This document shows, piece after piece, positions 17,126-26,385 of a stretch of DNA of 64,000 nt. The DNA lies in assembly GCF_001721045.1 (NCBI RefSeq), contig NZ_MDER01000070.1, positions 62,001-126,000 on the forward strand. The letters run 5' to 3'. Origin of the DNA: Paenibacillus nuruki. Its GTDB lineage: Bacteria > Bacillota > Bacilli > Paenibacillales > Paenibacillaceae. Position 1 is the first letter of the stretch, and each line of letters opens with the position of its first letter. Made by a program: the position numbers and the translations under genes. The notes beneath the pieces are model-generated. The model worked only from the letters and a program-made list of their open reading frames with translations. It had not been told where the DNA came from and ran no database searches.

Positions 17126-17434
17126 ATGAGCGATAAACATGTACATGATGAAAATTGCAATCATGATCACGACCATGACCACGAAGCGGAAGAATATGTA
17201 TTAACATTGACTGACGATGAAGGTAATGATGTAGAAATGGTTCTTGTTGAAACATTTGATGTGGGCGAGAAATTGTATGCACTTCTACTAGAGCGTGGCA
17301 ACCCTGAAGCAGATGGTTATATCATGCGTCTTGAGGAAGAAGAAGACGGATTCGAATTGCAAAATATCGAAGACGAAAAAGAATGGGCAGCTGTAGAGAA
17401 AGCATACGGCGAGCTTATTGAAGAATCGGAATAA
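17126..17434 (+). CDS. DUF1292 family protein (YrzB-like)
   Basis: This 102-residue, very acidic protein has an N-terminal His-rich stretch (HVHDENCNHDHDHDHE), followed by the DUF1292 core: YVLTLTDDEGNDVEM, F-D-V-G-E-K-L-Y-A-L-L, Y-I-M-R-L-E-E-E-E-D-G, and I-E-D-E-K-E-W. The family is universal in Bacillales but has no established biochemical role. The His/Cys-rich head could bind metal; B. subtilis YrzB, from memory, lacks such a head. It has a weak GTAGGTTATCCTA ribosome-binding region and a terminator behind it. Confidence 0.9.
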   Translation: MSDKHVHDENCNHDHDHDHEAEEYVLTLTDDEGNDVEMVLVETFDVGEKLYALLLERGNPEADGYIMRLEEEEDGFELQNIEDEKEWAAVEKAYGELIEESE

Positions 17435-17453
17435 GATTCATCACTTTATAACT

Positions 17454-17508
17454 AAAGCCGGAATGGATATTGTATATTTCTATACAGTATTCGCTCCGGC
17501 TTTTTTTG
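17454..17508 (+). terminator. Long-stem terminator after the DUF1292 gene
   Basis: AAAGCCGGA pairs with TCCGGCTTT. The inner part also pairs (GATATTGTATA with TATACAGTAT), giving a nearly continuous stem of more than 20 bp with a TTTC loop and a T run. Confidence 0.88.
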
Positions 17509-17534
17509 TATGTTATAGAAAGGTAATTGAATGT

Positions 17535-19019
17535 TTAGAAAATAGCGTCTGTCTCGACAATCACTTTGACATGATGAACCGTACGATCTTCAGGCCCTTT
17601 AACAGGCAGACCGACTTCTACATGATCGGTAATATAATCGATATTTTCTTGTGAAATGACTTCACCTGGTAGCAAAATCGGAATACCCGGCGGATATACA
17701 TAAATAAATTCAGCAATAATGCGTCCTGCGGATTCTTTGAAAGGAACCACTTCTGTATCCCCGTAAAAAGCATCACGCGGAATCAGTGACAATTGCGGAA
17801 TCTCTGGAATTTTGACCACCAGTTCATGAATTTCTTTGGAACCGTCTGTGCTGTAATATTGAGAAGCCATATCCGTTAACGAACGTACCAGAATATCTAC
17901 ACTATCCTGTGTATCCCCTGGAGTCACCAGACACAAAATGTTATACATATCACTAAGTTCAATCTCTAGATTATAATGCTCACGCAACCAGTTCTCTGCA
18001 TCATAGCCTGTTATTCCTAAATGACGGATATGAATCGTCAGCTTCGTCGGATCGTAATTGAAAGTAGCTTCACCACCAAGCAATTCTTTACCAAAGCAGT
18101 ATAATCCAGGAATATCATTGATCTTCTGACGTGTTTCTTGTGCCAGATTGATCGTGCGCTCTGCCATATCATGTCCGTGTAGCGCTAGATTACGACGTGA
18201 CGTGTCTAAAGAAGCGAGTAGGATGTATGAAGTAGATGTTGTAGTCAGCATGCTAATAATGGTCTGTACGCGGTGAGGATTCACATGACCATTTTTTACA
18301 TTTAGATTCAAGACAGAACTTTGAGTCATAGAGCCACCAAGCTTATGTACACTGGTAGCAGCCATATCTGCACCGGCTTCCATCGCAGAGACCGGTAAGT
18401 CCTTGTGGAAATGAATCAATACACCATGCGCTTCATCAACTAATACGGGAACACCCCGGCTATGCGAAAGATCCACGATTTCTTTCAAATCTGCACACAC
18501 ACCAAAGTAAGTCGGGTTAATCACAAGAACAGCTTTGGCATCAGGGTGACGATCTAGAGCACGGCGTACCGATGAAGTCGTAATGCCATGATCAATCCCC
18601 AAGTTCTCATCACGTGCTGGAGACACGAATACAGGTTTCGCTCCTGCAAAAATAATCGCAGACATGATTGATTTGTGTACATTACGAGGAACAATAATTT
18701 TGTCACCGGGTGAGCAGACCGACAAAATCATAGTCATAATAGCACCACTTGTTCCTTGAACTGAGAAATACGTATAATCAGCGCCAAAAGCATCAGCAGC
18801 TAATTTTTGTGCTTGCTCGATAACACCCATAGGTTGGTGTAAATCATCCAGTGGTGCGATATTGATCAGATCTATAGAAAGGGTATTGTCACCCACGAAC
18901 TCTCGAAATTCCTGATCACTTCCGATTCCTTTTTTGTGCCCTGGAATATGGAATTGGACGGGATTGCTTGCCGCATGTTCTCGAAGAGCGGTAAAAAGCG
19001 GCGTTTGCTGATGATCCAT
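17535..19019 (-). CDS. speA: Arginine decarboxylase (Orn/Lys/Arg decarboxylase family)
   Basis: This is a 494-residue PLP enzyme closely matching Bacillus SpeA, which makes agmatine, the first step to putrescine and spermidine. Landmarks are VQFHIPGHKKG (~22), the PLP Lys in TSVHKLGGSMTQSS, the PLP-binding Asp in LVDEAHG, and the C-terminal PPGIPILLPGE and GPEDRTVHHVKV. The first ATG in good alignment is 19019 (MDHQQTPLF); an in-frame GTG four codons upstream is an alternative. It is divergent from the MFS gene. Lysine decarboxylation cannot be excluded. Confidence 0.88.
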   Translation of the reverse strand: MDHQQTPLFTALREHAASNPVQFHIPGHKKGIGSDQEFREFVGDNTLSIDLINIAPLDDLHQPMGVIEQAQKLAADAFGADYTYFSVQGTSGAIMTMILSVCSPGDKIIVPRNVHKSIMSAIIFAGAKPVFVSPARDENLGIDHGITTSSVRRALDRHPDAKAVLVINPTYFGVCADLKEIVDLSHSRGVPVLVDEAHGVLIHFHKDLPVSAMEAGADMAATSVHKLGGSMTQSSVLNLNVKNGHVNPHRVQTIISMLTTTSTSYILLASLDTSRRNLALHGHDMAERTINLAQETRQKINDIPGLYCFGKELLGGEATFNYDPTKLTIHIRHLGITGYDAENWLREHYNLEIELSDMYNILCLVTPGDTQDSVDILVRSLTDMASQYYSTDGSKEIHELVVKIPEIPQLSLIPRDAFYGDTEVVPFKESAGRIIAEFIYVYPPGIPILLPGEVISQENIDYITDHVEVGLPVKGPEDRTVHHVKVIVETDAIF

Positions 19020-19209
19020 TAAAGCTGTCACAACCTTTCTGATGTCAAATAATGATTCATAGGCTAAAATGCTTATACAACATTTTGCCAAACAAAATGA
19101 GTATAGCAAAACGTGGAGGGAATGCAATAGTTATTATGATAAGATAAAATGCATGATCTATAAAGAGGTATACATTCAGGGTTAGACTTGAAGGGAGTCA
19201 TCTTCATTA

Positions 19210-20493
19210 ATGGTATCGATTTCGAATTCTATCACAGACCAGCAGAATCAAGCAAAAAAGCGTCAACGTCATATTTTTGTATTTGTATGCCTATGGCTCC
19301 TTATTTTTTTAGTGGAATTTGTTAAAGGTGGATTATTAGTCACTTTACTGCCTGTATATATGGGCCATGTACTTGGATTACCTGCGTTTGCAATCGGTAT
19401 TGCTTTTGCATTGCAATATGTAGGGGACAATGCACTTCGAGGTCCTGCTGGCTGGTTAGCAGAACGATTGGGCTTCCGAATGATTATGTCGATCGGTATG
19501 GTTCTTGTACTGGGTGCTGTTTTTATTATGGCAACCGAAAAAAGTACAGGCTGGCTAATCTTTGCTTGTGCAGTGATGGGGATAGGAAGTGCTCCTCTAT
19601 GGCCTTGTGTGATGTCGCAGATTACCAGTCTTTCACAGGCTGATGGCAAATATGGAACATCGATGAGCATTATAGAAATAGCTTCTCTTGGAGGTGCCGG
19701 GCTTGGACCCGTAACTGTCAATTGGATCAGTGGCACATCGTATCAATCGACACTTTGGATGATGTTAGTCTGTATGACCGTAGTACTAGGAATTGCTTTA
19801 TGCTTACCAGGTCGTAAAAAAGAAGTCTATGCTCTAGAAGCTGATCCTGAATCGGATGAACAGCTACAGCACCGATCAACTTCTCGAATTACAGGTAAGC
19901 AACGGATACAGCAATATGTATCGTTGATTCGTTCGCTACATATCCATCCTTTATTATATCCGGCATTATTTCTACAATCTTTTGCATTAGGTATTCTTAC
20001 ACCTATTATCACGTTGTATGTGGTCAGCCAACTCGAATTAACGCCTGCGTATTTTAACGGCTTATTAATTGTAGGTGGCGGTGTGACTGCACTGGGTCTG
20101 ATTCCAGCAGGTCGTCTGATCGATCGTTTTGGCAGTCGCTTTTTTCTGCATATTGGGTTTTTACTTGCAGGTACGGCATTAGTCGGAATGGCTTCTACTA
20201 GAATTTTATTTTGGATATGGATATTTGTAGTGGGTATAGGTTTGAGTTATGCGATGATTTTGCCCGCTTGGAATTCGTTACTCGCTAAGCTTGTGCCTAC
20301 GCAAGAACGAGGTATGATCTGGGGGTTGTTTTTGACGTTACAAGGATCAGGGCTTGTGATTGGGCCTCTAGTCTCTGGAAAGTTATGGGATAGTATTAGT
20401 CCACAAGCTCCTTTTTTTGTCAGTGCTAGTTCAATGTTTATTTTGTTTTGTATTCATTGGATCATGATACGTCATCGACCTAATCTTAGATAA
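19210..20493 (+). CDS. Major facilitator superfamily transporter
   Basis: This 427-residue membrane protein has about 12 transmembrane helices. A cytoplasmic central loop (~205-235) is rich in Glu, Asp, Gln and Arg. The MFS motif A variants are visible (GWLAERLGFR after TM2, GRLIDRFGSR after TM8). The first helix follows a basic 20-residue N-terminus. It resembles drug or sugar exporters, but no substrate can be named. It is divergent from speA, which may suggest linked control but proves nothing. A bidirectional terminator follows. Confidence 0.88.
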   Translation: MVSISNSITDQQNQAKKRQRHIFVFVCLWLLIFLVEFVKGGLLVTLLPVYMGHVLGLPAFAIGIAFALQYVGDNALRGPAGWLAERLGFRMIMSIGMVLVLGAVFIMATEKSTGWLIFACAVMGIGSAPLWPCVMSQITSLSQADGKYGTSMSIIEIASLGGAGLGPVTVNWISGTSYQSTLWMMLVCMTVVLGIALCLPGRKKEVYALEADPESDEQLQHRSTSRITGKQRIQQYVSLIRSLHIHPLLYPALFLQSFALGILTPIITLYVVSQLELTPAYFNGLLIVGGGVTALGLIPAGRLIDRFGSRFFLHIGFLLAGTALVGMASTRILFWIWIFVVGIGLSYAMILPAWNSLLAKLVPTQERGMIWGLFLTLQGSGLVIGPLVSGKLWDSISPQAPFFVSASSMFILFCIHWIMIRHRPNLR

Positions 20494-20500
20494 ACATACC

Positions 20501-20541
20501 AAAACACCTTATGTGCTTACATCGCAGATAAGGTGTTTTTA
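20501..20541. terminator. Bidirectional terminator between MFS gene and yktB
   Basis: AAAACACCTTAT pairs with ATAAGGTGTTTT. A/T runs on both sides allow termination of both convergent genes. Confidence 0.88.
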
Positions 20542-20563
20542 TAGATTCATATGAAGGTCGATA

Positions 20564-21196
20564 TTAAAATGCCATTCGGTACAACGGAAGTAATTGTTCG
20601 AAAGTTTGTTCTACTTTTTCGATAAAAGCTTTACCATCTTGAAGCAATGGATCATCTTTTTCGATACGTAATCCACATACGATCTCGGATTTTTTGACAT
20701 GTTGTAATCGTTCTGCGGTATCCAACCAGTACTGGTCATCCAGTTCACCCTGAATATTAGCTTGTGGTGACATATGATCTGTAGACCAGTAGAATTCATC
20801 AGGAATCATTTGTTTTACTTTTTTCCAATCGGTTTGTAATGCTTTACCAAAATCTACTTTACGTGGACTTTCATAGATAATTGCAAATACAATAAAGACA
20901 TGACTGCCAAACATACCTACTTCAAAGTGAGGTAATGCTTTGTATCCACGTTTATTCGATGCCCATGCTACCCATGTATCTTTAGGTGGATTCACCGTAC
21001 GACGAGCGTGTTTGGCAACATGTACATACATTTCTTCACCACATAGTGTAGCCAGATAAGGCTGTATCTGTTCACCGATTGTTGTGAGTTTAGGTCGAAT
21101 CGTCTGAATCAACGCATCCATACGTGGCTCCAAACCATCGATAGTAAATACATCAAAGTCTTTCGAATCAAATCTTTTAAATTCAACATTATTCAT
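20564..21196 (-). CDS. yktB: DUF1054 family protein (YktB-like)
   Basis: This is a 210-residue cytoplasmic protein using the ATG at 21196 (GAGGGG, 10 nt upstream). It contains the DUF1054 features: F-D-V-F-I/T-I-D-G-L-E-P-R-M near the start, HVAKHARRTVNPP, D-T-W-V-A-W-A-S-N-K-R-G-Y-K and F-E-V-G-M-F-G-S-H-V-F. The family is conserved in Firmicutes but its activity is unestablished; the fold has been likened to an alpha/beta sandwich. It is monocistronic with the MFS terminator at its 3' end. Confidence 0.9.
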   Translation of the reverse strand: MNNVEFKRFDSKDFDVFTIDGLEPRMDALIQTIRPKLTTIGEQIQPYLATLCGEEMYVHVAKHARRTVNPPKDTWVAWASNKRGYKALPHFEVGMFGSHVFIVFAIIYESPRKVDFGKALQTDWKKVKQMIPDEFYWSTDHMSPQANIQGELDDQYWLDTAERLQHVKKSEIVCGLRIEKDDPLLQDGKAFIEKVEQTFEQLLPLYRMAF

Positions 21197-21525
21197 ATTT
21201 AAAATGCCCCTCTTTCCAAATCCATCCATATAAGTGTACCGATAAGCCGCGTTTATTATAGCATAAGAGCATACGATTATTTCATGAAGATTACATGTAT
21301 CTGTATGCTTTAGTGCTTAGACAACCTTGTAAAGGGGTAAAATTATAATAAGTATACATTGTACTAAAGTTTGCATATACAACAATACTCTTTATAGTGC
21401 TTATTTCCAAAATAGCATTCGTTATTTATACTTTTTTTTGTATATTTTATCAATTAATCACAGAACAGCTAGAAAGATATATAGAATGACATACAGATCA
21501 ACCAATTGTTTGAAAAGGAGGGATT

Positions 21526-22125
21526 ATGATGAATAAAAGTTATGAAGTGGAATATTGTAACTTGGAATTGCGTTTTGAGCGGCGTGATATTCAAAATTTG
21601 ATTCGTGATTTGATCAAAGAAGGATATTCACTGTATTGGAGAGAAACCGAGGATTCATTTATCGTATCGATCCGTACAGATGATCATATGACCAAATTAC
21701 GTTTTCAACAAACACAAGAAGGATACAAATTGATCGGAGATTATCGTATCCATGATTCGCGTTTGTCTGAATGGATGGAGAAGTTAATCGGCGATACACG
21801 TGGGCATGCAATCGTCAAACGATTTAAAGATCAACAGATTCTTGTTGAAAACATATTGTTTGGTGAAGTGATTCGTATGGTCGAAATATCGGGTTTCGAA
21901 CAGCGTGTATTATATCAAAAAGAATCGACGTTAACGCATGAAGCATTACACACACTTTTTTTATCGACGGAAGGTGAACAGAGATTGGAAAATATAGAGA
22001 CGCAAATTGATGAATCGTTAGATCGATTGAATGAAGCGATCAAAACAGGCGATACTGAAAAAATTGATGAATGTAAAAAAGTGTTGGAAAATCTTCGTTT
22101 TGAACTTATTCGTTTGGAAAAGTAA
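21526..22125 (+). CDS. Hypothetical protein (199 aa)
   Basis: An AAGGAGGG site lies 7 nt before tandem ATG codons. The protein is soluble and charged. Residues ~1-95 look like an alternating alpha/beta domain (V-E-Y-C-N-L-E-L, R-D-L-I-K-E-G-Y-S-L-Y-W). The last ~45 residues (from N-I-E-T-Q-I-D-E-S-L-D-R-L) form a predicted coiled coil with heptad Leu/Ile spacing. I do not recognise a family. The gene lies upstream of gnd with a very long palindrome in between, so it is probably a separate transcript. Confidence 0.7.
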   Translation: MMNKSYEVEYCNLELRFERRDIQNLIRDLIKEGYSLYWRETEDSFIVSIRTDDHMTKLRFQQTQEGYKLIGDYRIHDSRLSEWMEKLIGDTRGHAIVKRFKDQQILVENILFGEVIRMVEISGFEQRVLYQKESTLTHEALHTLFLSTEGEQRLENIETQIDESLDRLNEAIKTGDTEKIDECKKVLENLRFELIRLEK

Positions 22126-22130
22126 ACCTT

Positions 22131-22220
22131 AAAACGTGATCTCCAAAATAATTTGTTGAGATAGCCAAAATATTCACAATTCTTTCAACAATTCTATGAA
22201 TTTTGGTCAGATCACGTTTT
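22131..22220. repeat. 90-bp imperfect palindrome between the 199-aa gene and gnd
   Basis: The outer arms AAAACGTGATCT and AGATCACGTTTT match perfectly over 12 bp. The next CCAAAAT/ATTTTGG pair is offset by 1-2 bases. An inner pair (AATT-T-GTTGA with TCAACAATT) extends the structure. It can fold into one ~28-bp stem. A T run follows only weakly (TTTTGAG), so it may be a terminator for the upstream gene, an RNA stabiliser, or a remnant of a small inverted-repeat element. Confidence 0.8.
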
Positions 22221-22327
22221 GAGACTTTCCTTATGACATTAAAACCTGTAAAATGATGAATTGAACCTACTTATTTTATGCAAAATCATGAATACAAAAT
22301 ATTGAAGCAAAGGATGGAGAACCAGAA

Positions 22328-23740
22328 ATGTCTAAACAACAAATTGGTGTAATCGGTCTTGCCGTTATGGGTAAGAACTTAGCTTTAAATATTGAAAGCA
22401 GAGGCTTTACAGTATCTGTATTCAATCGTTCTCCGCAAAAAACGAACGATTTGCTTGAAGAAGCAAAAGGCAAAAACCTAACAGGAACATTTTCTATCGA
22501 AGAGTTTGTTAATTCTTTGGAAGTTCCACGCAAAATTCTAATTATGGTTCAAGCAGGATCTGCAACAGATTCTACGATTGAACAATTGATTCCTTTCTTA
22601 GCTGAAGGTGACATCATTATTGATGGTGGTAATGCTTACTTCCCAGATACGCAACGTCGTAGCAAAGACTTGGAAGCTCAAGGATTCCGCTTTATCGGTA
22701 CAGGTGTATCCGGTGGTGAAGAAGGCGCACTTAAAGGACCTGCTATTATGCCAGGTGGACAAGAAAGTGCTTATAAATTGGTAGAACCTATTCTTACAGC
22801 AATTTCTGCTAAAGTTGATGGCGATCCTTGCTGTACATATATCGGACCAGACGGTGCTGGACACTATGTAAAAATGGTGCATAACGGTATCGAGTATGGC
22901 GATATGCAGTTGATTGGTGAAGCATATAACTTGTTAACTTCTGTTCTAGGAACTTCTGCTGAAGAATTACAATCTATTTTCAGCGAGTGGAACAAAGGCG
23001 AACTAGATAGCTACTTGATCGAAATTACAGCTGATATCTTCTCTAAATATGATAAAGAAACTGGCAAACCTATGGTTGACGTTATTCTTGACTCTGCTGG
23101 ACAAAAAGGTACAGGTAAATGGACAAGTCAAAGTTCATTGGATCTAGGCGTTCCATTGTCTATGATCACTGAATCTGTATTTGCACGCTTCTTGTCTGCA
23201 ATGAAAGAAGAACGTGTAGCAGCAAGTAAAATTCTAAACGGACCTAAAACAGATGCTTTCACAGGCGACAAAGCTGAATTTATTGAAGCAGTTCGCAGAG
23301 CATTGTTTGCTTCCAAAATCGTATCTTACGCTCAAGGTTTCGCACAAATGCGTGCAGCTTCTGACGAATACGGTTGGGATTTGAAATACGGTAATATCGC
23401 TATGATTTTCCGTGGCGGTTGTATTATCCGTTCTCGTTTCTTGCAAAACATCAAAGATGCTTATGATAAAGACTCCGGTCTAAAAAACCTATTGCTTGAT
23501 GATTACTTCAAAGGTGTAGTTGAAGAATATCAAGATGCATGGCGTGAAGTTGTATCCATCGCTGTGAAATACGGTATTCCGGTTCCTGGATTCTCTAGTG
23601 CATTGGCTTACTTCGATAGCTACCGTACAGAAAGATTACCAGCAAACTTGTTACAAGCTCAACGTGACTACTTCGGTGCACATACGTTCAAACGTTTGGA
23701 TAAAGAAGGTACATTCCATCACGAATGGATGCAAGAATAG
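22328..23740 (+). CDS. gnd: 6-phosphogluconate dehydrogenase (decarboxylating)
   Basis: This 470-residue enzyme oxidises 6-phosphogluconate to ribulose-5-phosphate in the pentose phosphate pathway. The Rossmann start [22 protein letters not shown], the catalytic Lys in [15 protein letters not shown], and the C-terminal YFGAHTFKR are intact. Codon choice here is more restricted than in neighbouring genes, consistent with high expression. GGAGAA lies 8 nt before ATG. A strong terminator follows, so it is monocistronic. Bacillus has two paralogues (GndA, YqeC); the length matches the long NADP type. Confidence 0.96.
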   Translation: MSKQQIGVIGLAVMGKNLALNIESRGFTVSVFNRSPQKTNDLLEEAKGKNLTGTFSIEEFVNSLEVPRKILIMVQAGSATDSTIEQLIPFLAEGDIIIDGGNAYFPDTQRRSKDLEAQGFRFIGTGVSGGEEGALKGPAIMPGGQESAYKLVEPILTAISAKVDGDPCCTYIGPDGAGHYVKMVHNGIEYGDMQLIGEAYNLLTSVLGTSAEELQSIFSEWNKGELDSYLIEITADIFSKYDKETGKPMVDVILDSAGQKGTGKWTSQSSLDLGVPLSMITESVFARFLSAMKEERVAASKILNGPKTDAFTGDKAEFIEAVRRALFASKIVSYAQGFAQMRAASDEYGWDLKYGNIAMIFRGGCIIRSRFLQNIKDAYDKDSGLKNLLLDDYFKGVVEEYQDAWREVVSIAVKYGIPVPGFSSALAYFDSYRTERLPANLLQAQRDYFGAHTFKRLDKEGTFHHEWMQE

Positions 23741-23767
23741 TCTACAATATCTGATAATCATTATTTT

Positions 23768-23817
23768 AAAGCGCACTGGAACTCCTATGCAGATAGGAAA
23801 AGCCAGTGCGCTTTTTT
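23768..23817 (+). terminator. Terminator after gnd
   Basis: AAAGCGCACTGG pairs with CCAGTGCGCTTT, with an inner TCCTAT/ATAGGA stem and six T. Confidence 0.95.
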
Positions 23818-23936
23818 GATGTCTACTTTGTCTGCTTCTAAAGGGATTACATTGAAGAAACGAATGATTGTCTTATGTTTTACCTCTATGATATGATGGG
23901 TGGAATAGCATAGTTGTTGAAAGAGGTGTAGACATA

Positions 23937-24470
23937 GTGCATCAACCAAAAGATTTGTTGCATTCCAATATTATTCTGGTTGGAATGATGGGTACAGGCA
24001 AAACAACCGTAGGTACATTATTAGCTGATTTATTACAATATCCATTAGTTGATATTGATGCAGTGATTGCAGAATCAGAAGGTATGAGTGTACAGGATAT
24101 TTTCGCTTCCAAAGGAGAATTGTACTTCCGTGAACTTGAAAGCCAAATGCTTGCCAAAGTGTTGGAGCAAAAAGGGCAAATCGTGTCGACAGGCGGAGGT
24201 TCAGTGTTGCGGGATACCAATTGCCAGCTCATGACCAATAAAGGGCTTGTGGTATGTTTGACCGCTGATATTGATCATATTGTTCAACGTGTAGGTGGAG
24301 ACGATAACCGTCCATTACTAGCAGGAGACACATATGAGCGAGTCAGTAGTATTATGGAGCAGCGTAAACACGCTTATGAATTTGCCCATGTTACTGTAGA
24401 TACATCGCTTTTGAATCCAGATGAAGTGGCTACACATGTTTTAACACGTTACCGCGTTCAAGCTTTTTAA
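23937..24470 (+). CDS. aroK: Shikimate kinase
   Basis: This 177-residue cytoplasmic enzyme phosphorylates shikimate at position 3. GTG is the start (AGAGGTG, 8 nt upstream). The P-loop GMMGTGKTTVG lies at ~17-27; DIDAVI binds shikimate; F-R-E-L-E and STGGGSV follow; and the lid R-P-L-L-A is present. It lies 545 bp from aroA, with a convergent rhodanese gene between them, so two consecutive steps of the shikimate pathway are near but not co-transcribed. Length is normal. Confidence 0.94.
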   Translation: MHQPKDLLHSNIILVGMMGTGKTTVGTLLADLLQYPLVDIDAVIAESEGMSVQDIFASKGELYFRELESQMLAKVLEQKGQIVSTGGGSVLRDTNCQLMTNKGLVVCLTADIDHIVQRVGGDDNRPLLAGDTYERVSSIMEQRKHAYEFAHVTVDTSLLNPDEVATHVLTRYRVQAF

Positions 24471-24487
24471 TGTTTAGGTGCGAAAGT

Positions 24488-24520
24488 AAAAGACTTGTTA
24501 CATGAAGTCAACAAGTCTTT
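24488..24520. terminator. Terminator between aroK and the rhodanese gene
   Basis: AAAGACTTGTT pairs with AACAAGTCTTT around a 10-nt loop. It has short T runs on both strands and can serve both convergent genes. Confidence 0.75.
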
Positions 24521-24542
24521 GATACAGATAAAGAATATTCAA

Positions 24543-24851
24543 TTAAGATTGATTTTCAACCCAATCAATCATACCACCAGACATATTTAAGCAATGATCG
24601 TAACCTAATTGTTGTAGATATTCACGGGCACGTTCGCTACGGTATCCGCTACGACAAATTAAAACAGTCGGTATTGTTTTATCGATTTCATTCAGACGAT
24701 CAGGAATTTGACCCAAAGGAATATGTTTGGCACCATCGATCATACCCTGGTTCACTTCTTCATCTTCACGTACATCAATTAATTGCAATTTCTCTCCTGC
24801 CGCTAAGCGTTCGCGCAGTTCATCCGTGTCGATCTGAGTAGGATTAGACAT
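24543..24851 (-). CDS. Rhodanese-domain sulfurtransferase
   Basis: This is a 102-residue single-domain rhodanese. The active-site loop is CRSGYR, in L-I-C-R-S-G-Y-R-S, with the catalytic Cys giving a persulfide. The CH2A-like D-V-R-E-D-E-E is upstream, and G-G-M-I-D-W-V closes the domain. The start is at 24851 (GAGGGT, 9 nt upstream). It could move sulfur for tRNA thiolation, cofactor synthesis or detoxification, but the context (between aroK and aroA) gives no hint. Length is typical of YqhL/GlpE relatives. Confidence 0.92.
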   Translation of the reverse strand: MSNPTQIDTDELRERLAAGEKLQLIDVREDEEVNQGMIDGAKHIPLGQIPDRLNEIDKTIPTVLICRSGYRSERAREYLQQLGYDHCLNMSGGMIDWVENQS

Positions 24852-25014
24852 ATAGGTTATACCCTCATTTCTGAATGTGTTTTTAACATCTTTATCATAC
24901 CGAAGCGTGATCTTTACTGTCAATTGAAGTGACAGCATAGCACAGAAAATGAGTTAAACAAAAGAAGTATAACTATAATGACCAATATTATTTTATTTAA
25001 AGGAGCAGAAAACT

Positions 25015-26310
25015 ATGGATGTTATTGTTACCCCTACCCCTGAACTCAAAGGAGAAATTGGAGCGTTATCTTCTAAAAATTATACTACACGTTATTTGCT
25101 AGTGGCTGCTTTAGCAGAAGGAACAAGTACGATTCATTTCCCTGCACACAGTGAAGATAGTGATGCAATGCGTCGTTGTATTCGTGATTTGGGAGCTATT
25201 TTAGAAGAAGATGATGAGAAAATAGTGATTACTGGATTCGGGAGCAAGCCTGTAGATGTGAAAGAGTTAAATGTAGGCAATGCTGGAGCTGTATTACGCT
25301 TTTTGATGGCGATTGCTGCATTATGCCCTGAAGTGACGTTTGTGAATACATATCCAGATTCACTAGGGAAACGTCCACATGATGATCTGATTACATCTTT
25401 GGGTCAATTAGGTGTCGAAGTAGAACACCAGAATGGAAGACTACCGATTAAGATACGTGGAGGTCAGCCGCGTGGGGGCAAGATTACTGTATCGGGTAGT
25501 GTCAGCTCGCAGTATTTGAGTGCATTGTTATTTTTGACTCCTTTATTAGAAGAAGATAGTGAAATTACAGTACTACATGATCTCAAGTCCAAAGTCGTTG
25601 TAGGGCAGACACTTGAAGTATTAGCGCAAGCTGGTATTACGATTGAAGCAAGTGAAGACTTGATGACTTACAAAGTACCAGGTCGTCAAAAATATGTAGC
25701 TCAATCCTACACCGTGCAAGGCGATTATCCGGGATCAGCAGCTGTACTTGCAGCAGCGGCAGTCACCAAGTCTGATGTGATTATTCATCGCTTACCTGTA
25801 GAAAGTAAGCAAGGGGAAAAAGCAGTCGTAGATGTATTACAAATGATGCAAGTTCCATTAACTCATGAAAATGATGTTGTACATGTCAAAGGAACAGGCA
25901 TACTTAAAGCGGTTGAATTTGATGGTGATGCGGCTACAGATGCTGTACTTGCGATGGTAGCTGCGGCTGTATTTGCAGAAGGCACTTCACGCTTCTATAA
26001 TGTAGAAAATTTGCGTTATAAAGAGTGCGATCGGATCACAGACTATTTAACAGAACTTCGCAAAGCAGGTGCTAATGTAGAAGAGCGTCAAGCAGAGATC
26101 ATCGTGCATGGTCGTCCTGAAGGAGTAGAAGGTGGTGTTACGATTGATGCTCATTATGATCATCGTGTTATTATGGCACTGTCTATTGTAGGCTTACGTG
26201 CCAAACAACCGATCGTTATTCGTGATGCTCATCATGTAGCGAAGTCGTATCCGCAGTACTTTGATCATATCCAAGCGCTTGGCGCTAATATAGAATGGGT
26301 ACAAGGTTAA
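25015..26310 (+). CDS. aroA: 3-phosphoshikimate 1-carboxyvinyltransferase (EPSP synthase), divergent
   Basis: This 431-residue enzyme joins phosphoenolpyruvate to shikimate-3-phosphate. The two-domain inside-out barrel is supported by LGKRPHDDLITSL, SGSVSSQYLSALLFLTPLL, GDYPGSAA, ENLRYKECDRI and DHRVIMAL. Two segments depart from the usual enzyme. The N-terminal PGDKSxSHR is SSKNYTTR here, keeping Lys and Arg. The PEP-site motif NAGTxxRP reads NAGAVLRF, keeping the Gly but changing the Thr and Pro positions. AAGGAGC precedes ATG. It is probably functional in a distinct class. Confidence 0.85.
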   Translation: MDVIVTPTPELKGEIGALSSKNYTTRYLLVAALAEGTSTIHFPAHSEDSDAMRRCIRDLGAILEEDDEKIVITGFGSKPVDVKELNVGNAGAVLRFLMAIAALCPEVTFVNTYPDSLGKRPHDDLITSLGQLGVEVEHQNGRLPIKIRGGQPRGGKITVSGSVSSQYLSALLFLTPLLEEDSEITVLHDLKSKVVVGQTLEVLAQAGITIEASEDLMTYKVPGRQKYVAQSYTVQGDYPGSAAVLAAAAVTKSDVIIHRLPVESKQGEKAVVDVLQMMQVPLTHENDVVHVKGTGILKAVEFDGDAATDAVLAMVAAAVFAEGTSRFYNVENLRYKECDRITDYLTELRKAGANVEERQAEIIVHGRPEGVEGGVTIDAHYDHRVIMALSIVGLRAKQPIVIRDAHHVAKSYPQYFDHIQALGANIEWVQG

Positions 26311-26385
26311 TATAAGCAATAGGTATAGCTTGAATTAATCAGCGTACTGTTCTCTATTAAATACAGATCAAGGAGGAAGATGAAG

